The notes under the pieces: model-generated | The model's input: only the letters and a program-made list of their open reading frames with translations | Databases searched by the model: none | Told to the model about the DNA's origin: nothing | Source of the DNA: Bedellia somnulentella | Taxonomy: Eukaryota; Arthropoda; Insecta; Lepidoptera; Bedelliidae | Length of the DNA stretch: 64,000 nucleotides | Assembly: GCA_963576735.1 (NCBI GenBank) | Contig: OY755177.1 | Coordinates: forward strand, 19,344,001-19,408,000 | Direction: 5' to 3' | Made by a program: the position numbers and the translations under genes | Shown here: positions 31,618-40,279 of the stretch, in pieces | Layout of the letters: each line of letters starts with the position of its first letter | How positions within the stretch are numbered: the stretch's first letter is position 1

Positions 31618-32358
31618 CAATTAAATATAGTTAATGTGGATAAAACCAAAACCATGGTTTTCGAGAGAGAGGAGAATATGACTGAATGCGTGATTGAGAT
31701 CAATGGTAAGAAAGTGGAACAAGTGAAAGAGTTTGTACATCTGGGAAGTTTGTTTACTAGGGATGGAAAGTGTGATGAAGACATTGAAAGAAGAGTAAAA
31801 AAGGGTAATGCGGTAAATGGAGCACTGGATAGTCTCATGTCTAGTCAATCGGTGTCCGAAAAGGCCCGAATGGCTGTGCATGATGCTGTCCTCGTTCCTA
31901 CGCTTATGTATGGCAGTGAATGTTGGGTGTGGCAGAAGAAGCATGAAAGCAGAGTGAATGCAGTAGAAATGGGATCCCTCAGAAAAGTTTGTAATGTAAG
32001 GTTATGTGATCGTGTGAGGAATGATGTGATTCATGAAAGGTGTGGTGTAAAAGATGATATTGTAAGGAAGATAGAAAAAGGAATATTGAGATGGTTTGGG
32101 CACATAGAGAGGATGGATGACAGTAAAGTGGTGAAAGAGATCTATAGAGCCAATGTGGAAGGTAATGTTAGTAAAGGACGACCTCGGAGGACACATTTGG
32201 ATCAAATAGAAAATGTGCTCAAAAAGGCAGGTGTCCGAAGTACGAAGAAAAAAAGAGCATGTATGAAAAGATTGATGGATGTGAATGAAGCTAGAGAGGT
32301 TTGCCAGGATCGTACAAAGTGGCGATCAATAGTCTCTGCCTACCCCAATGGGAACTAA
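31618..32358 (+). CDS. LINE reverse transcriptase, C-terminal part
   Basis: The frame reads NVDKTKTMVFERE (end of the polymerase thumb region), VEQVKEFVHLGSLFTRDG, VPTLMYGSECWVWQKKHE, GILRWFGHIERMDDSK, GRPRRTHLDQIENVLKKAG and ends WRSIVSAYPNGN. LGSLFT, YGSECW and LRWFGHIERM are landmarks of the post-catalytic region of arthropod non-LTR reverse transcriptases often annotated as endonuclease-reverse transcriptase. The catalytic YxDD box and the endonuclease lie upstream and are absent, so the product, if made, is inactive. There is no true start codon: the ATG near 31634 is in another frame, and GTG at 31636 is simply internal. The last codons overlap the hairpin shared with SA and SB. Confidence 0.88.
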   Translation, partial: QLNIVNVDKTKTMVFEREENMTECVIEINGKKVEQVKEFVHLGSLFTRDGKCDEDIERRVKKGNAVNGALDSLMSSQSVSEKARMAVHDAVLVPTLMYGSECWVWQKKHESRVNAVEMGSLRKVCNVRLCDRVRNDVIHERCGVKDDIVRKIEKGILRWFGHIERMDDSKVVKEIYRANVEGNVSKGRPRRTHLDQIENVLKKAGVRSTKKKRACMKRLMDVNEAREVCQDRTKWRSIVSAYPNGN

Positions 32359-32394
32359 CGGCGTGAGAATATGTATGTATGTATGTATGTATGT
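31618..32394 (+). mobile_element. 5'-truncated non-LTR LINE (RTE-type 3' end) carrying an open RT C-terminal frame
   Basis: Everything upstream of the end of the polymerase domain is missing. The frame is uninterrupted from about 31618 to the stop at 32356-32358, and the 3' untranslated region before the ATGT tail is under 20 bp. The intact frame and long tail suggest a recent insertion. The tandem tail, rather than poly(A), fits the RTE group; clade assignment is inference. Other truncated copies at 3849, 3995, 8279, 16767, 21028, 28094, 35595 and 53331 show this family inserted repeatedly. Confidence 0.85.
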
Positions 32395-33490
32395 ACACTT
32401 AAATATTTCACTCATCGGGATTGGAACTCGCGACCTTCGGACTACGAAGATGTTTTTATAATACCTGTCGACTCGCCACGAGAGATGTCTTATTTTACTA
32501 ACTTTCACGTGAGTTTCGTTCCATTTACATAAATAAATATACTCCAAAAAAGGGTATCTGAATCTCACAATAAGAATTTACTCAGCCATTTTTGGAAATC
32601 GAATGAGGAGAATCAAACGATAACTTAAAACATCCTATACGTATTTCCACGAAATGGAAGAAACTTGCTACTGTAAAATAACTGCACAGCTCAAATTAAA
32701 CGATAAAACTATTGTAACATTAATCGTATGAAACATTACCTTATTATTTTACATAAATTATTACGATGTTCAACAAGTGCGCAGTAAATTATCGTCCGGA
32801 TTTAAACACAATTTCACAAAAATGCTATCAATTCTCAAATCTAACAGTTGTAGCCATTTTTAAAAAAATGGAAAGTCTGTATTGAAGAAATATATCTACA
32901 TGTTAAAAATGTTTAATTGAGCGCGGCTTTGCTCAATTATTTTGCGAGTAAAAACCAAATGTATTTTATGGAACAAAACAAGAATTAATTGCAGTAAACC
33001 ATGCGTAGCTGAAAGTTGTTTTATTTAGGTAACTCTTTTTTTGTGCATTGCTTTTAAATTTGATTTATGTGTTCAAATACTGGAATATAATTTTATGAGT
33101 TATTGAAAATTTCAGCCAAAGTTCATTTATAATAAATCTATTAATTATTGGGTGGTGGTCATTAGTTAATAAAACGTCAATATCCTTTTACTTTTAACAT
33201 TATATTCCAATCACATTCCGACGTTTTGTCTTCCATATATTTATCCTTTCTTGCCCGCCACCTCGCACATCAATACCAAAACAATACAACATCCGTTCGA
33301 GTTAGCAACTAATAAGTTGGTCTGAGATAAAACATATTATGAAAACAGTTACATATCCTCTCTAAAATATAATAACAATATGAATCAAATTATTATCAAA
33401 CCAAATTGATACACGGTTAGACTTCAGTTTGTGTTATTTTATCTAAATTATTAAACAGTCATTTGTATCGTTGACATTTCATGAATTCAT
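32395..33490. other. No gene or recognised repeat
   Basis: About 1.1 kb, AT-rich. GATTGGAACTCGCGACC near 32409 recalls a B-box complement, but no tRNA-like head could be delimited. Confidence 0.5.
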
Positions 33491-33497
33491 AATAAAA

Positions 33498-33919
33498 AGC
33501 ATAAGCATAAACGTTCACGCCGAATATCCCCGAAGGGGTTGGCAGAGGTACTAATACTTCTGAACATCACGTGACTTTGTCACCTGGTGTTCAGAGTACC
33601 CACGTTTTGCATGGACAGTGTACTCACGTGATAGGGGGCAGGCCTATCGCCGTTTTGTACGAATACACTGTTACATGACTAAGTACAATGGCAACACGAT
33701 AGAAGCCACGAAGAAAAATAGAATAGAATAGAATAGACTAAGTACAACTCAGCCATGTGGATTTCCTCACGATGTTTTCCCTCACCGTTAACAACCATGA
33801 TAATTTAACCACACATATATCTTTAGAAAAGAAAAATTGGTGTAGGCCCGACCCAGGATTTGAACACTAGTCGTTTGCACGATAACCGAGTGTTCTACCC
33901 ACTGGGCTATCACGGTTGC
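33498..33919 (-). mobile_element. SB SINE, full length (SB1), interrupted
   Basis: Complete head, body and 3' hairpin. A 47-bp insert at 33689-33735 with its own 12-bp duplication interrupts the body. Confidence 0.92.
33689..33735 (+). mobile_element. 47-bp retroposon tip with AATAG tail
   Basis: Flanked by GACTAAGTACAA at 33677-33688 and 33736-33747. The insert begins TGGCAACACGATAGAAGCC and ends in repeated GAATA. Confidence 0.88.
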
Positions 33920-34026
33920 TCTATTAATTTTAATTCAAACTCCCAATATTTGCTACTCTTAATACAAATATAAACATGAACACATAAACTGGCTTGACAC
34001 TCAATAATTATCGTAACACAATTTTT

Positions 34027-34390
34027 CGTAAAGAAATTTTTCTTTCCTTTAATAACATCTTTTATTTATGAGTAATAATCCCCACATGAGGAATTCATGT
34101 CAAAAAAACATTAAATTATGTGATAGTTAGGCGTTTCCAACATTTGCATTCTATCTGAAAAGGTAGACAAGTGGCCGTCCGAATTAGTTAAAATTCGGAG
34201 GTAGGAAACGCAAACACTACTTGAACGTGTAAAAAAAAGAAACAAAGGATAGAGAAATTTCGCGCTGGATGCCAACTGACACTGTAGCTCAGTTGGCAGA
34301 GCGACGGGGGCGTATACCCGAAGGTCGCGGGTTCGAACCCCGCCAGTGTCGAAATTTTTCTTTCCTTTAATAACATCTTTTATTTATGAG
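34027..34390 (+). mobile_element. SC element, complete unit with duplicated tail block
   Basis: Tail block, body, tRNA-like module (34278-34351), tail block. Very close to the minus-strand copy at 58122-58440. Confidence 0.85.
34278..34351 (+). tRNA. tRNA-like module of SC
   Basis: Acceptor GACACTG/CAGTGTC pairs perfectly, D arm GCTC-AGTTGGCA-GAGC, T arm GCGGG-TTCGAAC-CCCGC. The anticodon arm carries two extra bases compared with 20911-20982. Translated in reverse it gives AGFEPATFGYTPPSLCQLSY, a frequent false protein derived from tRNA sequence. Confidence 0.55.
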
Positions 34391-34907
34391 GTGACAAAAT
34401 CACGCGATTTTCTGATCATTTATGATAATTAATAGTAAAAAACTGTTTTTTTCCCTATGAAATCATAATTGTTTAAGACATTCCATAGAATTAGGACACA
34501 TAAATAACTACCAAGACGAGCCACCGTTTCCTTCCAATTTCCTCGATGTTCCAAAGAAATGGCAACAAATGATAAAATTCGCAAATTGAATCAGTAGAAG
34601 GCAAAAACGCGGATGCGGTATCAATAAGTAATGGGATTAAAGTGCAAAAAAGCGCTGGAAAAATCGTAAGCAGGATGGAGCGGAGACTGGCACTCAAACT
34701 GCAAAAAGAGGAAAATTTGACTGTGGCGCTTTGCCGGTGGCCAAATATGGTGGCGGTAGGGGGCGGCGTAAGTTACACGATTCCGCGATTTCTTTGCACG
34801 AAATAAATTTGGTGGAAAGCCTTTTAACGTTTTCGGCCATGACTGTAGACTTATATGGATGTTTTGGTTTTTGTTGTAATTATATTTAAATGATTAAAAA
34901 TATTGGC
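34391..34907. other. No gene or recognised repeat
   Basis: Contains a G-rich patch near 34735-34770 (GGTGGCGGTAGGGGGCGGCG). Confidence 0.5.
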
Positions 34908-34915
34908 ATTAGCAA

Positions 34916-35168
34916 TATTATTTCTGTGTAGTGTCGGCTCAGAATAGCACTACCCCATTTCTTCCGGTGGGTGTACGTAAGAGGCGACTAACGGTATTGG
35001 GGCTTTTAAGGGATTTTTGGGCGATGCGGTTGGAGACCCATCACCAACAACCTTTATTTCACCATCTTTTGCCCACGCGAATTCCAAAAGTGGCTGAGGA
35101 ATTTCTAATTCCTCAGCTTTGGCTACCCTTTTTAGGGATTTATAGCTGTGTGAGTATATGTATGTACA
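34916..35168 (+). mobile_element. SA retroposon, full length (SA1), 8-bp duplication
   Basis: ATTAGCAA at 34908-34915 and just after the tail at about 35169-35176. Confidence 0.9.
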
Positions 35169-35175
35169 TTAGCAA

Positions 35176-35483
35176 ACGCTAAATGATTTTAAACGGCGGC
35201 GCACTGAAGAAAAAGTAATGCTTTATAATTTAGTTTATAGTTTACATTTAATTTATGGAGCTGTATGCTTTTTCTTGCTGTTTCCTTTATAACTGTGTAC
35301 ATTTCAATTGTTTATGACTGTTTGTTTCCTAAATAAATGAAAATAAAAATTTAGTTTATTCTATGGATTAATTCTGTTTTGATTTTTGAAACATGTCCAA
35401 TTCCTTTCGCTTGTTTTTAGGGGGGCATACATTATGTTAGAAGTAATACCTCCTATAAGCTAATTAAAATATATCTTTTGTGA
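35176..35483. other. No gene or recognised repeat
   Basis: AT-rich; nothing supportable. Confidence 0.5.
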
Positions 35484-35661
35484 CATTCCGTTGCCGAGAG
35501 ATTAGGTGACTAGCTAACTAACTAGCTTCTCGATCCAGAGGTTGCGGGTTTGATCCCCGTTGAGAATAACATTTATTTGATGAGTATTTATAAGAAGTGG
35601 CGATCAATAGTCTCTGCCTACCCCAATGGGAACTAATGGCGTGAGTATATGTATGTATGTA
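35484..35661 (+). mobile_element. SE: tRNA-like head joined to the LINE 3' end
   Basis: The head (35484-35594) has a B box GGTTTGATCC at 35547-35556 and CCGTTGAGAATAACATTTA as in 30268-30345. From 35595 the sequence is the last 65 bp of the LINE: AGTGGCGATCAATAGTCTC, CCCCAATGGGAACTAAT, GGCGTGAGTATATG and tail. Confidence 0.65.
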
Positions 35662-36201
35662 TTGAAACGTTACGTGTCTTAAATCTTAATCCCCTTATGG
35701 AGATAAAACCTAAGGCACGAAACGCGGAGAGCAGAGACTAATAAAACAAAGAAAGAAGCTACACCAGTCTATTAAAAAATTAGATGTACACAGTAAAACA
35801 GAAGTTAAAAAGAATATATAAAATAACACAATAGTAATATTAACTGTTGGTCTGCCAGCGGTGATCATGTACATACGAGGTAGAAGGGAACCAGTCCAGC
35901 GAAACACGGCGATGTCCGAAATTCAGTATCAAATAAGGCCAGATAAAATGATTGGTTTGTAGAAACAGGGTATATCTCTGTGTCCTCCGCTGCTTTCGCC
36001 CTGGAAGAGACTATATGTAGATGTTGCCGGTAGGATTGTTGCAACACCTCGCAGAAAGACCAGCTTAATCCAAGATACTATTCCAGATCTCCTCTTTAAG
36101 AATAACCTCTAGAATGATCGTTAGTTATATTTCTCCGAAGTTTCATGTAGAATCCTCAATTAGTTATCCTTATTTTTAAGAAGTTTTTTTCCAATCCTCT
36201 C
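35662..36201. other. No gene or recognised repeat
   Basis: Frames at 35710-36047 on the minus strand show no recognisable family. Confidence 0.5.
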
Positions 36202-36204
36202 TTA

Positions 36205-36456
36205 GGGCCAGCGCTGACTGCCGGCATGGCATGGCAAAGGATTTCGGTACAGATATAGCATTTTTAATCTTATTACCATGAGTATAGAATTCATTTTACT
36301 TCAGTTTGACACAACGATGCCGACGTTCTGTCCTACCGCGGCCTCCCTCGGCATCATTGTGTCAAAATGAATTCTATACGCATGGTAATAAGATTAAAAA
36401 TGCTATATCTGTACCGAAATCCTTTGCCATGCCATGCCGGCAGTCAGCGCTGGCCC
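36205..36456. mobile_element. Harbinger-type fold-back MITE
   Basis: Arms of about 110 bp, GGGCCAGCGCTGACTGCCGG outward, are near-perfect reverse complements around a loop of about 28 bp (TTCTGTCCTACCGCGGCC). An 8-bp ACTTCAGT interrupts the left arm. TTA lies on both sides (36202-36204, 36457-36459). GGGCC ends with a TTA duplication are the PIF/Harbinger signature. The frame at 36306-36515 is incidental. Confidence 0.85.
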
Positions 36457-36459
36457 TTA

Positions 36460-37089
36460 TTGTCCCGGACCCCTATCTTTTTCTTTTTTCAAAAAAACAT
36501 CTTGACAATCCATAAAAAATCCTAATAGACAATAAAACCTAAAAGAAGGATTTTTTAAAAAGAGTTTCAGTTATGCATAAAAAGATGAAAACATATAAAT
36601 TTGAGTAAGAAAAATGTCCTAGCCTTACATTAAAAATAAAATTAATGCCTGCGCTATTATTTTAGACAACAAAAGTGTATTAAAAATTGTATCATTTAAC
36701 ATATTTTAAAACTATCTAACCTTCGTACACAAACACATTGAAAATTGATCACTAAAGAAAAGTTTAAGATAAAATAAAATTTGACAACTCTCAGCTCCGT
36801 CGTTGCCATAACAACAACATAATAAAAACAATAACATAAACTAGAGAAATAAAAATATTATCGACAAATCGCAGAAAAATAATAAAAAGAACTAAACAAT
36901 GATAAATAACCGCAGGCGACTAACATAAAAGGAAAAAAATAATAATAAAACGGATTAACAATATTTACAGGTAAGGTTTTATATATTATAGTATGTATTT
37001 ATATGTGTATATATAATATTAAATTTATCGTTGAGTTAGTATCCCGTAATACCAGTTCTACAAAGTTTGGGCTAACTTGATTTGAGTAT
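36460..37089. other. No gene or recognised repeat
   Basis: Very AT-rich with short A/T runs. Confidence 0.5.
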
Positions 37090-37477
37090 AATTTATTTAT
37101 TTGAATATTTTATTGCATAAATAATAGATAAAATGTTTTTACAAAAGATCAGAACATTGAAATTGAGTAAACAAAGGCGAACTTATCGCCTTAACACAAT
37201 TTCTTCCAGTTAACGGAGTTTTTCTTTCAGCACTATTATGTTTTATTATTCAGGTAAGATTTTGATCAACTCTACCGTACCCCGTGACGAATTTTTTTTT
37301 TATTAATTTATATATCTAATATGTATAATAATTAGATTAAATATACTTCTACAGTATCGTAATAAATAAACATATATACACATACATATAAATAAATTAT
37401 ATATATTCTTATATAGTATAATAAATACAAAATCTACTAACCTAAGGTCTTAAAATAATGAGAATTTAATTTATTTT
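37090..37477 (-). repeat. Repeat R2 (TTATTGCA...CTTATCGCC), copy 1
   Basis: TATTTTATTGCATAAATAAT, GGCGAACTTATCGCCTTAAC and TTTCTTCCAGTTAAC match copies at 57832-58000 and 60480-60900. It looks like the 3' region of a retroposon in reverse. The SB copy at 37478 splits it. Confidence 0.6.
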
Positions 37478-37853
37478 GTGTGACCGTGATAGCCCAGTGG
37501 GTAGAACACTCGCTTATCGTGCAAACGACTAGTGTTCAAATCCTGGGTCGGGCCTACACCAATTTGTCTTTTCTAAAGACATATGTGTGGTTAATTTATC
37601 ATGGTTGTTAACGGTGAGGGAAAACATCGTGAGGAAACCCACATGGCTGAGTTGTACTTAGTCATGTGACAGTGTATTTGTACAAAACGGCGATAGGCCT
37701 GCCCCCTATCACGTGAGTACACTGTCCATGCAAAACGTGGGTACTCTGAACACCAGGTGACAAAGTCACGTGATGTTCAGAAGAATTAGTACCTCTGCCA
37801 ACCCCTTCGGGGATATTCGGCGTGAACGTTTATGTTATGTTATGTATGTTATG
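37478..37853 (+). mobile_element. SB SINE, full length (SB1), 11-bp duplication
   Basis: TAATTTATTTT at 37467-37477 and 37854-37864. Head GATAGCCCAGTGGGTAGAAC and GTGTTCAAATCCTGG, body, CCCCTTCGGGG hairpin, TTATG tail. One of the best-preserved copies. Confidence 0.96.
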
Positions 37854-37864
37854 TAATTTATTTT

Positions 37865-38309
37865 CAAATATGTTTAAGATGATGACAGCCGTCCTGATAA
37901 TATTTTTTTGTTTATTCAGCAAAAATTATATGATTATTTCTACATCTACATAAATTATGAACCTGCTATAGCAATTTTTTTGGTCAGAACTATACGTTCC
38001 ATTAAAACAAAATTTAACTTGAGCCACGCGGAAAACTGATTGTAAATTTCGCTAGTGGTTCTTGGCAGGCATCGTGAGCCCAAAAACATCTACAGTATAC
38101 ATTGTCGAGTATCTTCGCAGCTATAACCTAACCGAGCGGAATAAGTAACATCAAGCGTAGACACGACTGAAAAATTTGGACTAAATTACATGACAATGTA
38201 TACATATTTCGAAAAGTGAAGTTGGCATCTACTTATTGATTTACTGTAACTGCATAAACTGTTTAATTTATTCTCAAAAGTGTAAGCTACATAAGAGTGC
38301 CTTTCTACC
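37865..38309. other. No gene; R2 flank then unique sequence
   Basis: The first 40 bp (ATATGTTTAAGATGATGACAG) continue repeat R2. The rest is unrecognised. Confidence 0.5.
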
Positions 38310-38450
38310 AGAGATGTGCTATAAATTATATGCTACGTCCACCAAGGAATATGATTGGTGAATACTAAACGCATCTGTAGCATATAAATCGTCAAAAATA
38401 GAGATGTGCTATCATCTCTATTTTTGCCGATTTAACAATAAATAATCAAG
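38310..38450. repeat. Palindromic short repeat
   Basis: TATATGCTAC and GTAGCATATA face each other over 60 bp, followed by a 14-bp stem CAAAAATAGAGATG/CATCTCTATTTTTG. AGAGATGTGCTAT occurs twice. MITE-like. Confidence 0.55.
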
Positions 38451-38517
38451 CAAGTTTTAATAGTGATTCAGCAACAATAGTAAATATTTTTATTGTTATA
38501 ACAAGAAACCCAAATTT

Positions 38518-38621
38518 CTAATAAATAAAGGAAAGAAAAATTACGAAATTTTTCTTTCCTTTATTTATTCTTTATTTATTAGTAATAATCCCCACAGGAG
38601 GTTTCATGAACAAAAAGATTT
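38518..38621. mobile_element. SC fold-back insertion with 12-bp duplication
   Basis: AAACCCAAATTT at 38506-38517 and 38622-38633. The insert is an inverted tail block (AATAAATAAAGGAAAG) joined through ACG to the tail block and body start in sense, ending ATGAACAAAAAGATTT. Confidence 0.9.
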
Positions 38622-38633
38622 AAACCCAAATTT

Positions 38634-39243
38634 ATTTATTTTCAAAAGGCTCGTTTTTCTATACAGCTAACGTTACCTTTCTTTGCCTAATTCTACTTAT
38701 TACTTTGCATATCAGCCACTTGATGGAGTTTTTCACTCCATTTTTAATAAACAACAGGAAATCTGCCCTAATTTAAACCCTTTTTGTAAAAAGGCTTTCC
38801 AGTTCATTGGAGCTTATATCTTGTTGGTTTTTTTTCGGTTTTAATTAAATGGTTGATATTTAGCTTGAAAACGTCGGCTAATCAGATGTACTGTTTAAAT
38901 ATTTAAAAGAAATAAAGTTAGCCAAAGTAGCTTTTAACTCTGAACATTAGATTTTATCCGTTGATAGTCGTACCTATGTTGTAGTATTAGTATAGAAAAG
39001 TATATATTTTTTTAAATAAAATTTTTAAGTTGCTTTTTTTTAAATTAGATTAACCGAAACTAATTTGTTTTGCGATGTTGTTGAACATCTAACTAACATG
39101 ATTAATTTTTATTGACCTTACCATACAAGACTTGTTTAGAAGTGATCGTTTTTAGGGATAATACCGACTAATTTTATTTAGGCTTTAGCAAAACTGATTA
39201 TTTGTAAATGTTTCTTTCGTGATGTGAAAACTACAAATATTAA
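38634..39243. other. No gene or recognised repeat
   Basis: AT-rich. Confidence 0.5.
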
Positions 39244-39384
39244 TTAGTTACTTCGCTTAATTCCGCTAAATATCTGCAGTCTTCATGCGGCATTCACCGT
39301 ACACTTCAACACGTGGGAGGGCGGGCGTTGCACTGTTCATGCCGCCTGAAGACTGCAAGTGTTTAGCAAAATTAAGCGAACTAA
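39244..39384. mobile_element. Fold-back element (MITE-like), about 140 bp
   Basis: Arms 39244-39293 and 39338-39384 are imperfect reverse complements (CGCTTAAT, CTGCAGTCTTC, GCGGCAT). The loop is GC-rich (CACGTGGGAGGGCGGGCG). Confidence 0.65.
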
Positions 39385-39631
39385 TTAATTAATTTCGCAA
39401 AGTAACGCCTAACTCAATCCAAGTGAAAAAAATTGTTTTCTGTTTTATTAAAGTTGGGTCATCATCATAATATCGTTTTATGCTGCTGTTATCCATTGGT
39501 CTTGCGACCGTCACCAAATCTTCAGTCCACCCTTATGTATTTTATAAGTCCTACCTGCATTTAATGCTCCTTTACATTACCGGCACTGGAAAAATGTGTA
39601 TTTTCAACGAACTTAATATTTGTGCTATATA
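39385..39631. other. No gene or recognised repeat
   Basis: Nothing supportable. Confidence 0.5.
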
Positions 39632-40074
39632 TACGAGGGGCATGCCAATTGAAGTTAGATACTCTTTTCTCATTTAGTTGACACTGGCAAACTATACACC
39701 ATCTTATAGGCTGGTTTTTTATTGACATTATTTGAATATAGAAATCACTTGCAACAATGGAACTCAGTCGACGTGATTTTCGCGCTATGATTTATTATGA
39801 CTTTAAAAGAGGTTTAAAGCCTCAAGAATGTTTTGAACTTTTGGCTTCTACTTTTGGTGAGTCTGTTTGTTCCCGAGCAACATTATTCAATTGGTTTGCT
39901 GAATTTAAAAGAGGACGGGGATGTCTCGAAGTTGAAGCGAAGACAGGACGGCCGCCAAACGCGGTCACACAAGAAATCGTTCGTGCAGTCAAAAAACTTA
40001 TTGGCCAAAACCGACGAATTATATATGTAGAGCTAGAGCGAGAACTAGGAATTATATTATTATATATATCCAAG
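39632..40074 (+). mobile_element. Mariner, left part only (copy 1)
   Basis: The left terminal repeat TACGAGGGGCATGCC begins at 39632 and extends about 31 bp. A transposase start follows at 39757. The element is cut at about 40050, where unrelated AT-rich sequence and an SA fragment follow. Confidence 0.85.
39757..40050 (+). pseudogene. Mariner transposase N-terminal fragment
   Basis: About 98 codons remain, starting MELSRRDFRAMIYYDFKRGL and continuing CSRATLFNWFAEFKRGRG (first helix-turn-helix), the GRPP-like linker and NRRIIYVELERELGI (second helix-turn-helix). This is the paired DNA-binding region of mariner transposases, which bind the terminal repeats. The DD34D catalytic domain is absent. 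The remaining frame runs into the SA sequence and stops at 40122. Confidence 0.85.
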
Positions 40075-40175
40075 ACTAATTTAACAATCTTCCAATTGTG
40101 GCTTAGGAGTATTCAGCTCTGAAGCTCTGGCTACCCCTTTTTGGGATTTATGGCCGTGAGTATATGAATGTATGC
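40075..40175 (+). mobile_element. SA retroposon, 3' part (SA3)
   Basis: From CCAATTGTGGCTTAGGAG to GGCCGTGAGTATATGAATG. It abuts the broken mariner. Confidence 0.85.
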
Positions 40176-40279
40176 AATTTAACATCAAGGGTTAGCTAAA
40201 ATTGCAGAATCATAGATTAACACCCTTCTTTAGAGATTGGAAATACAGGAAAGTAGTGTCACAAGGGTTTTAGTTATAG

